The position numbers and the translations under genes were made by a program. 64,000 nucleotides of DNA, taken from Bacteroidales bacterium. Lineage in GTDB: Bacteria; Bacteroidota; Bacteroidia; Bacteroidales; F082. Each line of letters opens with the position of its first letter. The stretch's first letter is position 1. Positions 17,955 to 24,775 of this stretch are shown here, in pieces. The stretch lies in contig JAQVLA010000005.1 of the NCBI GenBank assembly GCA_028704385.1, positions 62,001 to 126,000 on the forward strand. The letters are read 5' to 3'. A model generated the notes under the pieces. That model had not been told where the DNA came from and made no database searches. It was given only the letters and a program-made list of their open reading frames with translations.

Positions 17955-18305
17955 TCAATTATTCTCAGGCTTATTATAATATTGATGCAAGCGTTTTTTT
18001 ATCGCAAAAAAGCGGATCACTCCAAAGAGCGCCATCAAAAAGCTTAAAATAATTATGACCAGCCCAAACCAGCGGATATGTTCAAAATCACGCATTTGCA
18101 GGAATGCAATTCCACCGATCAGCAAGTACAAAGCCGTACGCACATAAGCCATCAAGGTGCGTTCGTTAGCCAAACGTGTACGTTCTAGTGCCAGGTAGTC
18201 ACGCATGATAATTGGCTCTTTTTGAACAAATTGATTGTTCATTGGCAACAAACTTCTAACGATTCTCTTCATTCTTTCAAAGTTTTTACACAACCAAATA
18301 ACCAT
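17955..18305 (-). CDS. DUF202 family membrane protein
   Basis: A small inner-membrane protein with the DUF202 signature RDYLALERTRLANERTLMAY followed by two or three transmembrane helices and a charged tail. The frame gives 116 residues, but starts at Met12 (18272) or Met22 (18242) are more like family members, which begin 10-15 residues before the signature; I keep the longest form because no ribosome-binding site decides it. Function is not known. It is 47 bases downstream of the DnaE-like gene on the same strand. Confidence 0.75.
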   Translation of the reverse strand: MVIWLCKNFERMKRIVRSLLPMNNQFVQKEPIIMRDYLALERTRLANERTLMAYVRTALYLLIGGIAFLQMRDFEHIRWFGLVIIILSFLMALFGVIRFFAIKKRLHQYYNKPENN

Positions 18306-18352
18306 TCAAAGATGCAAATAATAGCAACAGATGCCTGTTTGATCCCGGCATT

Positions 18353-21295
18353 TCAGCTCTCGCGGGGATCCTTTCGCATGGGCATCCGTGCCATCTTTTC
18401 CACTTCGAGCATCGGGTAGCCGAATTCTTCTACAATTTTTCCGAGCAGCAGGTACATGCCCGCTCCCTGAAACGGATACTGTTTTAGCGAAGGCGGAAAA
18501 TGAACCGTATCAAACAATTCACCCCGATGATCTACAAAGGTACCAAAATGCATCAGTTCGCCCCGCACGGTTTTCACGTATTTAATAGTCACCAGCTTAC
18601 CCAGCATTCGCTTGCGTTGCCCCACATGATCCAGCATGGTTTCGGCCTGCACCTCGCCCCTGAATTTGGTGATCAGCAAATCAAAATCCGTCATACTCAC
18701 CGGAAAACCAAGTAACTCTATTTCATCATAGGCATCCTCAACAGGCTCGCTATCCAGTTGCGGCAACTGATATCGCCGGGCCTGTTCTTTAAAAAGCAGC
18801 GAAGGCTTTTCGACGGTCTTGCTCTTCTTCCGATACAGATGCGCCTCCCACAACAAGCCTGATTTGGGCTGCCCCGTAAAAGCAAAAGCTCCCGAACGGA
18901 TCAAAATCACAATTTGCTCAATGCAGGGTTTCACCCGATCAATAAAATCATGAAGCCCCTGATAGTTACCATGTTTCTTGCGCTCTTCCACCACATGACG
19001 TGCCAGCCGCTCTTCCAATCCGGCAATATGCACAAAGCCAATATAAATCGTTGTATCCTGCAACGAAGTCAAGTATTGGCTGTTGTTTACGCAGGGTAAA
19101 TGAATATAACCACCCTGCCGGCGCGCTTCATTAAAATAAACCCAGGTATGGTAAAAACCACCAAAATTGTTGATCACTGCCACCTGAAATTCCAGCGGGT
19201 AATGCGCTTTGAGGTAAAGACTCTGAAAGCTTTCAACTGCATATGAGGCCGAATGCGCCTTCGAAAACGAATAACCGGCAAAGGATTCTATCTGACGCCA
19301 AACCTCCTTGGTGACGGAATCGGGATAAGCACGTGCTTTACAGTTCTCAAAAAAACGCCCTACGATCTCCTCAAACTCATTTTGTTTACGTTTTTTTCCG
19401 CTCATGATCCGACGCAGCACATCGGCATCAGCCAGATCGAGCCCGGCAAAATGATGACACACCTTAAGCACATCCTCCTGATACACCATCACACCATAAG
19501 TCTCACTTAGCTGTTCCTGCATCACCGGATGAAGGTACTGAAAGCTTTCAGGATGATGAAACCGATGGATGTACTCGCGCATCATCCCCGATTTGGCTAC
19601 ACCCGGCCTGATGATCGAACTGGCAGCGACCAATGTAAGATAGTTGTCGCACCGAAGCTTACGCAACAAGCCCCGCATGGCCGGACTTTCAATATAAAAA
19701 CACCCGTTCGTTTCGGCCCGACGCAACTGATCCTTTACTTTTGGATCCTCCTTGAACTGCTGTACCTGATGGATATCAACTGTGATTCTCCGGTTAGCCT
19801 TGATGATGTCGGCTGCTTCCTTTATATGTCCTATCCCGCGCTGGCTTAAAATATCCAGTTTTTCATAAACCAGATCCTCAGACACATACATATCCCACTG
19901 CGTGGTTAAAAATCCCTTGGGAGGCATATCAAGCGCTACATAATTGGTAATCGGCTCTTCTGAAATGAGTATGCCACCTGCGTGAATGCTGCGCTGATTG
20001 GGAAAATCAACGATATGTTGTGCCAGCTCGTGAATATGACGCGTTATTTTGTTCAGGTTGTAAAATTTTCCCGGATTGCTCACCAGTTCGTCTATCTCTG
20101 CTTTGGGCAAGCCGTGTACCTTGCCCAACTCGCGGTAAATTGACTTTCCCCTGAAAGTTGAGATCGTTCCCAAAAGTGCAGTATGCCGGTTGCCATAACG
20201 CTTAAAGATGTAGTCGATCACCTCATCACGTTCTTTCCAGGAATAATCGATATCAAAATCGGGCGGGCTGCTGCGTTTAGGATTCAGGAAGCGTTCGAAA
20301 TACAAGTCCAGCTCAATCGGATCCACATCAGTGATACGCAGGCAATAGGCCACCACACTGTTGGCTCCGCTGCCACGCCCCACATGATAAAAGCCACGCG
20401 ACATTGAATATCGGATCACATCCCAGGTGATCAGGAAATAAGCCGAAAAACCCAACTTATCGATAATAGCCAGCTCCTCCTCCACCCTGCGACGCGCACG
20501 CATATCATCAGAACCATAGCGATATTGCAAACCATCATAAGCCAGCTTGTGCAGCAAATCACGATCATCAGCAGCATTGCCTGTGAAAGTCTTCTTGTTT
20601 TTAATGGTCGAAAAATCAAAATCCAGCTCACATTCCGCTACCAGCCATTCCGTTGTTTTGAGCAAACCCGGATAAAGCACAAAGGCCGCCCGCAAGCGAT
20701 CGGGAGGAAGCATAAACTCATCCACAGCAGCAAAAGCAGAAGGATCCATCCGGCTGAGCAATTCGTTGTGGGCAACAGCACACAGGTTTTGATGGATGTA
20801 ACGATCTTCTTCGTCACGAAAAGTTACCGGCTGCATCAGCACCAGCTTCTCCTGCTTAAAGCGCAAATCCGAGCTCAACAGCTTTGAAACCTGCGAAAGC
20901 CTTACACCTAAAAACTCATTTTCCTTCAGCTGGCCATATTTGCGACTCCCGGCAGGATAAATCATAAAAACATCCTTCATTTCAGGTGCTTCTTCGGGAT
21001 ATGGGCTGTCATCCAGGTTATGTTTTGTAAGCATCTCATTCAGCTCTCTGAAGCCTGTATTACTTCTGGCAATTCCCACATAAAGCAATTGATCCTGATT
21101 ACGAAACTCTACGCCGGCAATTGGCTTGATACCCTGTCGGCGGCACTCACGCACAAAATCAACCATGCCCATCGTATTATTGATGTCAGTAAGTGCCAGC
21201 GCCTGAATACCAAAACTTTTAGCCTGTCCAACCAGGGCTTCAACCGATAAGGTGCCGTATCGTAAACTGTAAAAACTGTGGTTATTCAGATACAT
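18353..21295 (-). CDS. DnaE-type DNA polymerase III alpha subunit, accessory (DnaE2-like) form
   Basis: A 980-residue C-family DNA polymerase, shorter than the main replicase at 30121. The polymerase palm has PPDFDIDYSW (about residue 350), with the catalytic Asp pair, and downstream motifs such as GRGSGANSVVAYCL and AHSASYAVESFQSLYLKAHYPLEF. The N-terminal PHP domain is degenerate: the usual HxH motif reads NNHSFYS, and the TDH motif reads TDINNT, so it probably lacks metal-dependent nuclease activity. No N-terminal exonuclease is fused. It is divergent from an S24/LexA-like gene 203 bp away, the arrangement expected of a damage-inducible, error-prone polymerase. No dinB or imuB is next to it. 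Confidence 0.88.
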   Translation of the reverse strand: MYLNNHSFYSLRYGTLSVEALVGQAKSFGIQALALTDINNTMGMVDFVRECRRQGIKPIAGVEFRNQDQLLYVGIARSNTGFRELNEMLTKHNLDDSPYPEEAPEMKDVFMIYPAGSRKYGQLKENEFLGVRLSQVSKLLSSDLRFKQEKLVLMQPVTFRDEEDRYIHQNLCAVAHNELLSRMDPSAFAAVDEFMLPPDRLRAAFVLYPGLLKTTEWLVAECELDFDFSTIKNKKTFTGNAADDRDLLHKLAYDGLQYRYGSDDMRARRRVEEELAIIDKLGFSAYFLITWDVIRYSMSRGFYHVGRGSGANSVVAYCLRITDVDPIELDLYFERFLNPKRSSPPDFDIDYSWKERDEVIDYIFKRYGNRHTALLGTISTFRGKSIYRELGKVHGLPKAEIDELVSNPGKFYNLNKITRHIHELAQHIVDFPNQRSIHAGGILISEEPITNYVALDMPPKGFLTTQWDMYVSEDLVYEKLDILSQRGIGHIKEAADIIKANRRITVDIHQVQQFKEDPKVKDQLRRAETNGCFYIESPAMRGLLRKLRCDNYLTLVAASSIIRPGVAKSGMMREYIHRFHHPESFQYLHPVMQEQLSETYGVMVYQEDVLKVCHHFAGLDLADADVLRRIMSGKKRKQNEFEEIVGRFFENCKARAYPDSVTKEVWRQIESFAGYSFSKAHSASYAVESFQSLYLKAHYPLEFQVAVINNFGGFYHTWVYFNEARRQGGYIHLPCVNNSQYLTSLQDTTIYIGFVHIAGLEERLARHVVEERKKHGNYQGLHDFIDRVKPCIEQIVILIRSGAFAFTGQPKSGLLWEAHLYRKKSKTVEKPSLLFKEQARRYQLPQLDSEPVEDAYDEIELLGFPVSMTDFDLLITKFRGEVQAETMLDHVGQRKRMLGKLVTIKYVKTVRGELMHFGTFVDHRGELFDTVHFPPSLKQYPFQGAGMYLLLGKIVEEFGYPMLEVEKMARMPMRKDPRES

Positions 21296-21319
21296 TTTGA
21301 AAATTTTGTGTTTAAATGC

Positions 21320-21349
21320 TTGACAAAATAAAATATCATCGTATATTTG
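21320..21349 (+). promoter_or_regulatory. Consensus Bacteroidota promoter for the LexA-like gene
   Basis: TTG (21320-21322), a 19-base spacer, then TATATTTG (21342-21349), an exact TTG-N19-TAnnTTTG match. Predicted transcription starts near 21356, leaving about 140 bases before the LexA-like ATG. The promoter lies within 55 bases of the divergent dnaE start, so a repressor bound here could control both genes. Confidence 0.6.
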
Positions 21350-21395
21350 ACGTGTTTTTAATCATTTTTACGACGACAATTTAAGCATTCCGTTC

Positions 21396-21497
21396 ATGCA
21401 AAAGCAAATTTTCCAGAAGATATTTTGTGAATTGGTGAAGAAAAACACCACAATTCAAACAGAGGTTTCAAAACAATTTACCTTAAAAATATACTGA
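21396..21497 (+). CDS. Candidate 33-codon leader ORF
   Basis: An ATG at 21396 opens 33 codons that end in TGA at 21495-21497, one base before the ATG of the LexA-like gene. The predicted peptide is basic with one Cys and several Thr/Gln residues and matches nothing I know. Its position between a consensus promoter and the regulator suggests a translated leader or translational coupling, but a chance ORF of this length is quite possible. Confidence 0.3.
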   Translation: MQKQIFQKIFCELVKKNTTIQTEVSKQFTLKIY

Positions 21498-21498
21498 C

Positions 21499-22305
21499 AT
21501 GTATTTTCATTCCAACATTAAGTTTTTACGCAAAAGACGCGGCCGCACACAGGATGATGTGGCCATGGCACTCAATATGAAGCGATCTACTTTAAGTGGC
21601 TACGAAAACAAAGTAGCGCAACCTGGTATGGAAGCCTTGATGGCTTTTTCGGAATATTTTAAAATTGCGGTTGACACCTTAATTAAAATCGACCTCACCA
21701 CGCTGAGTCAATACGAACTACAACAGTTAGAACGCGGCTATGATATTTATATCAAAGGCACTGAGCTCAGGGTGCTAAGCACTTCTGTTGATCAAAACAA
21801 CAACGAAAACATTGAGCTGGTAAACGAAAAAGCCAAAGCCGGCTATGGGACAGGTTTTGCTGATCCGGAATTTATTAAAGTGCTGCCTGCCTTTCATCTG
21901 CCATTTCTGTCCAAAAGTAAAAAATACCGCACCTTTCAAATCAGCGGCGATTCGATGCTTCCCATCCCGGATAAATCTTACGTCACGGGCGAATATGTAA
22001 TCGACTGGCACTTCATCCGCAGCCACCAACCGTACATCATCCTAACCAGAGAAGAAGGCGTGGTATTTAAAATCGTTGAAAACAGACTGAAGGAAGAAGG
22101 AAAACTCATGCTTAGCTCGCTCAATCCCTTGTATGAGCCTTACGAACTTCAGGCAAATGAAATAAGAGAGGTATGGAAATTTGTACATTATATCAGCTCC
22201 GAAATGCCCGACACTAATCGCGAACGCGAACCGCTGGCCGAAACTGTGAAGCAACTGCAACGTCAGGTGCAGGCTATCCAGATGAAACTTCAACTTGATG
22301 TATAA
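21499..22305 (+). CDS. LexA-like HTH/S24 transcriptional regulator
   Basis: A 268-residue self-cleaving repressor. An XRE-type helix-turn-helix occupies residues about 6-62 (RTQDDVAMALNMKRSTLSGYE), followed by a linker. The S24 peptidase domain has an Ala114-Gly115 bond (KAKAGYG) as the predicted cleavage site, the nucleophile Ser152 in GDSMLP, and the general-base Lys191 in VVFKIV. A short coiled-coil-like tail (LAETVKQLQRQVQAIQMKL) may aid dimerisation. The family is cleaved when RecA is activated by DNA damage. Being divergent from a DnaE2-like polymerase supports control of mutagenic repair. It is not canonical LexA, whose HTH is a winged helix. Confidence 0.88.
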   Translation: MYFHSNIKFLRKRRGRTQDDVAMALNMKRSTLSGYENKVAQPGMEALMAFSEYFKIAVDTLIKIDLTTLSQYELQQLERGYDIYIKGTELRVLSTSVDQNNNENIELVNEKAKAGYGTGFADPEFIKVLPAFHLPFLSKSKKYRTFQISGDSMLPIPDKSYVTGEYVIDWHFIRSHQPYIILTREEGVVFKIVENRLKEEGKLMLSSLNPLYEPYELQANEIREVWKFVHYISSEMPDTNREREPLAETVKQLQRQVQAIQMKLQLDV

Positions 22306-22320
22306 AAACTTATGAACCTT

Positions 22321-22419
22321 AAAAGGGAATGCCCTTGAGGAGTAGGAAGCTGATAAACAACTAAATCAACTTGCACCTCAAGGGCATGTAGTTCGAACTA
22401 ATAAAACAACCAACCAATT
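22321..22419 (-). ncRNA. Structured small-RNA element, copy 1
   Basis: Leftward RNA of about 99 nt. It starts AATTGGTTGGTTG and carries the palindrome AGTTCGAACT; then a perfect 12-bp outer stem (22376-22387 with 22329-22340), an inner 8-bp stem with one G-U pair, and the apical loop TTAGTTGTTT. A T-tract (22321-22324) follows the outer stem, as in an intrinsic terminator. A -7 box TATCTTTG (22426-22433) ends 6 bases before the RNA start. Nearly identical to copy 2. Function unknown. Confidence 0.65.
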
Positions 22420-22530
22420 TGATGACAAAGATATCAGGCTGCTCAATACCGTGATTATATCGAAAAGTTTTCGGTGACGATCAAAAAGGTTTCGGGAAAG
22501 CAGCCGTAATCGTGCAAGACTTCTTACCTT

Positions 22531-22631
22531 AAAAAAGGGAATGCCCTTGAGGAGTAGGAAGCTGATAAACAACTAAATCAACTTGCACCTCAAGGGCATG
22601 TAGTTCGAACTAATAAAACAACCAACCAATT
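22531..22631 (-). ncRNA. Structured small-RNA element, copy 2
   Basis: Leftward, about 101 nt, almost identical to copy 1, including 11 bases beyond the 5' end (to about 22642), so the two arose by recent tandem duplication (period 210 bp). Outer stem arms are 22588-22599 and 22541-22552, followed by six T residues. The upstream box is TTACTTTG (22638-22645), one base off TAnnTTTG, again 6 bases from the start. Confidence 0.62.
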
Positions 22632-22739
22632 TGATGACAAAGTAAGCTTGAATTATTCCATCCGAATTCACCTAATAAGCGAACGGAAGGAAACAAAAAG
22701 AATAAGGTATTTTGAAAAAGATTTTTCTGCTGTCAAACT

Positions 22740-22842
22740 AAAAAAGGAATGCCCTTGAGGAAAAAATGAATTGTAAAAAACAACAAAAACAATTCAAACC
22801 TCAAGGGCATCTTGTTCGAACTAATAAAACAACCAACCAATT
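22740..22842 (-). ncRNA. Structured small-RNA element, copy 3
   Basis: Leftward, about 103 nt. The outer stem matches copies 1-2 (arms 22799-22810 and 22749-22760), but the inner stem is a different perfect 8-bp helix, TGAATTGT with ACAATTCA, closing a T-rich loop that still contains GTTGTTTT. A T-tract ends the element at 22740-22745. Upstream is TAATTTTG (22849-22856), an exact -7 box 6 bases before the start, with TTG 22 bases further up. Confidence 0.65.
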
Positions 22843-23019
22843 AGAATTCAAAATTACATCTTTATGTTATTTAATTCACAAGTGAATTAAGTTTTCGGTA
22901 TCATTCAGCTAGAAAATGGAGCTGTTATTCAAATCAATTTTACATATCATGGCTAATACGTTGATTTTAAGTCATAAACACACAGCAATTTCGTTAACCA
23001 AATTCCCACAAATCTGTTC

Positions 23020-23114
23020 AAAAAAAATGTCCTTGAGGAGTGCTTCGGTTTTGGGCGACCAAAAATCAATCCTCAAAGACATTAAGTTCGAACTAATAAA
23101 ACAACCAACCAATT
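23020..23114 (-). ncRNA. Structured small-RNA element, copy 4 (diverged)
   Basis: Leftward, about 95 nt. The 5' segment and palindrome are conserved. The outer stem is 14 bp (23070-23083 with 23026-23039) with altered sequence that still pairs, one pair being G-U in the leftward RNA. The inner stem and loop are replaced by TTTTGG/CCAAAA with a four-base loop, so the GTTGTTT loop motif is lost. Eight T residues follow. The upstream box TAATCTTG (23124-23131) is one base off consensus and sits 9, not 6, bases away. Confidence 0.55.
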
Positions 23115-23187
23115 ATGAGACTGCAAGATTACTTATATCTGTGAATCATTTCACAAATAAATCAGTCTAAGGTCAGTTCTTTTCAGT

Positions 23188-23865
23188 TTATGGCAATATC
23201 TCCTTTGAATTCTGAATGGCCTGGCTTAAAAACCTGATAAAGGGAAACATTTTTTCAAAGGTTACCACACTCGTTTCCAATATTTTATCAAATTCTAAAA
23301 CGTAATCATCGAGCGTATGTGAAACAACATAATGCTTGTATTTGAGCCATTCAATATCTGGAAAATCTACCGGAAAACCTTTGGGAGGTCGCTTCAAACG
23401 CTCATCCATCATATCCCCAAAAGTTTGATAAAAAGTATCATTCAAAATTATCTGCTTAAACTCAGCAGCATGAAAGTAAATCTCTTGTCGGATAGCTTTC
23501 AAAACATTTGGATCAGGAGCATAAACTCCGCCTCCAATAAAACTGTTTGAAGGTTCAATGTGCAAATAAAACCCCGGATTTCCGCTGCTCCTTCCACCAG
23601 GAGCAATAAAAATTCCAGTGTGAGTTTTATAGGGCTCCTTATTCTTTGAGAAACGAATGTCGCGGTTAATCCTAAACAGACAACTTGCCGGTTTAATAGT
23701 TGATGACCAGGGTACTACACTACTCAATTGCTCTAAAATATTTTCAACCAGATCAAGCACCTCAACCCGTGCTTCCTGGTAGTGATCACGATGGTCGTCG
23801 AACCAGCTTTTGTTGTTATTTTCGGCCAATTCGATTAAAAAAGGAATAATTTTAAGCATAGTCAT
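23188..23865 (-). CDS. DUF2461 (TIGR02453) family protein
   Basis: A 225-residue soluble protein of the DUF2461 family. Diagnostic features are the N-terminal FLIELAENNNKSWFDDHR (the conserved N.KxWF.xHR motif), the central RINRDIRFSKNKEPYKTH, and the FYLHIEPSNSFIGGGVY strand pair. The biochemical role is unknown. There is no signal peptide. Its start is ambiguous between Met1 (23865) and Met3 (23859). A -7 box just upstream leaves a very short leader. The RNA array begins 74 bases after its stop on the same strand. Confidence 0.85.
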   Translation of the reverse strand: MTMLKIIPFLIELAENNNKSWFDDHRDHYQEARVEVLDLVENILEQLSSVVPWSSTIKPASCLFRINRDIRFSKNKEPYKTHTGIFIAPGGRSSGNPGFYLHIEPSNSFIGGGVYAPDPNVLKAIRQEIYFHAAEFKQIILNDTFYQTFGDMMDERLKRPPKGFPVDFPDIEWLKYKHYVVSHTLDDYVLEFDKILETSVVTFEKMFPFIRFLSQAIQNSKEILP

Positions 23866-23875
23866 TAAGTTTTTT

Positions 23876-23883
23876 CAAAAATA
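23876..23883 (-). promoter_or_regulatory. -7 box for the DUF2461 gene
   Basis: Read leftward, TATTTTTG matches TAnnTTTG and ends 10 bases before the first start codon. A start at Met3 (23859) would allow a slightly longer leader. Confidence 0.4.
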
Positions 23884-23931
23884 GCCTAAATTCGTGACGA
23901 AATAAAAAGCCAATCAAAAATCTACTCAAAT

Positions 23932-24774
23932 ATGGCATTTAGAATAAAAATATACAGCTTACTTCTGCTATCTCTTTTGATTTCAGGTGATTTGGCAGCA
24001 GTAGAAGGAACCGGACCTGTTGGAGGCCGGACAGCAGGTATGGGTAATGCATCTGTTGCGCTAAGTGATTTTTGGTCAATTCATAACAATCCTGCCGGAA
24101 TTGCTTCACAAAAAAATATCGCTGTTGGCATTGCCTATCAGAACCGATTCATGATGCAGGCTTTGTCGTTGCAGAGTGCCGGTATTGTTGCTCCAACAAA
24201 AATTGGGGTGCTGGGATTAAGCTTTAATCAGTTTGGTTATTCCTTATATAAAGAGCAAAAATTAGGATTAGCCTATGCTCGTGATTTTGGTAAAGTATTA
24301 AGGATTGGCTTGCAGCTCGACTATTTTAGCACTTCATTTTCGGATGCCTATGAGAAATTTCAGGCCATAAGTTTTGAACTCGGAGTACAATATGACGTAA
24401 ACGAAAAACTTACGGCTGGAGCATACCTATTCAATCCGGGCAAAGTACGTTTATCGGAATATACGGATGAAAGGCTTCCGGTGATATTAAGATTTGGTTT
24501 GGCTTATCAGTTTACAGATCAATTAGTCGGGACAGCAGAAATAGAGAAAGATTTTGACCGGGAAGCCAGTATCCGTGCAGGTTTAGAATATTATGTACTT
24601 AAGAAATTTTTCGTTAGAGCCGGGATCAATACCCAGCCCGGCATATTCACCTTTGGAACCGGATTTGATTTGGGACCGGTAAGAATAGACCTTGCCGGAA
24701 ATCTGCATCAGGTACTTGGCACCAGTATTCAATCGAGCCTGATTATCCAGTTTGGCAACAGAAATAGCGAGTAG
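23932..24774 (+). CDS. PorV/PorQ-like outer-membrane beta-barrel protein
   Basis: A 280-residue outer-membrane protein with a signal peptide (about residues 1-22). The region GGRTAGMGNASVALSDFWSIHNNPAGIA (residues 31-58; see positions 24022-24105) is the hallmark of the PorV/UPF0164 branch of FadL-like barrels. The remainder shows alternating polar and hydrophobic strands ending in an aromatic residue (SLIIQF). It is shorter than PorV (about 380 residues) and lacks enough distinguishing sequence to call it PorV itself. One base separates its stop from the next gene's ATG, so the two are certainly one transcription unit. Confidence 0.75.
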   Translation: MAFRIKIYSLLLLSLLISGDLAAVEGTGPVGGRTAGMGNASVALSDFWSIHNNPAGIASQKNIAVGIAYQNRFMMQALSLQSAGIVAPTKIGVLGLSFNQFGYSLYKEQKLGLAYARDFGKVLRIGLQLDYFSTSFSDAYEKFQAISFELGVQYDVNEKLTAGAYLFNPGKVRLSEYTDERLPVILRFGLAYQFTDQLVGTAEIEKDFDREASIRAGLEYYVLKKFFVRAGINTQPGIFTFGTGFDLGPVRIDLAGNLHQVLGTSIQSSLIIQFGNRNSE

Positions 24775-24775
24775 C

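Larger units (their letters stand above)
22306..23187. repeat. Tandem array of four RNA elements in a gene-free region
   Basis: This 880-base stretch has no protein gene I can support. It is filled by four same-orientation copies of the RNA element spaced about 210, 209 and 280 bases apart. The spacers differ in sequence except next to copies 1 and 2. It lies between the convergent LexA-like and DUF2461 genes. Confidence 0.75.

Noticed and set aside
22391..22399. GTTCGAAC as a tRNA T-loop
   Set aside because: There is no acceptor stem, anticodon loop or CCA context; the motif is a palindrome within the RNA family.
22321..23114. Tandem hairpins read as integron attC sites with gene cassettes
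   Set aside because: There is no integrase, the intervals hold no ORFs, and the inverse core/core sites (RYYYAAC/GTTRRRY) are not placed as in attC; promoter, loop and T-tract signals fit RNA genes better.
22321..23114. CRISPR array
   Set aside because: Repeat units are about 100 nt with 110-180-nt spacers and strong hairpins; no cas genes and spacing is unlike CRISPR.
22916..23170. 84-codon plus-strand ORF overlapping RNA copy 4
   Set aside because: It runs antisense through the RNA element, has no homology that I can see and no promoter or ribosome-binding support.
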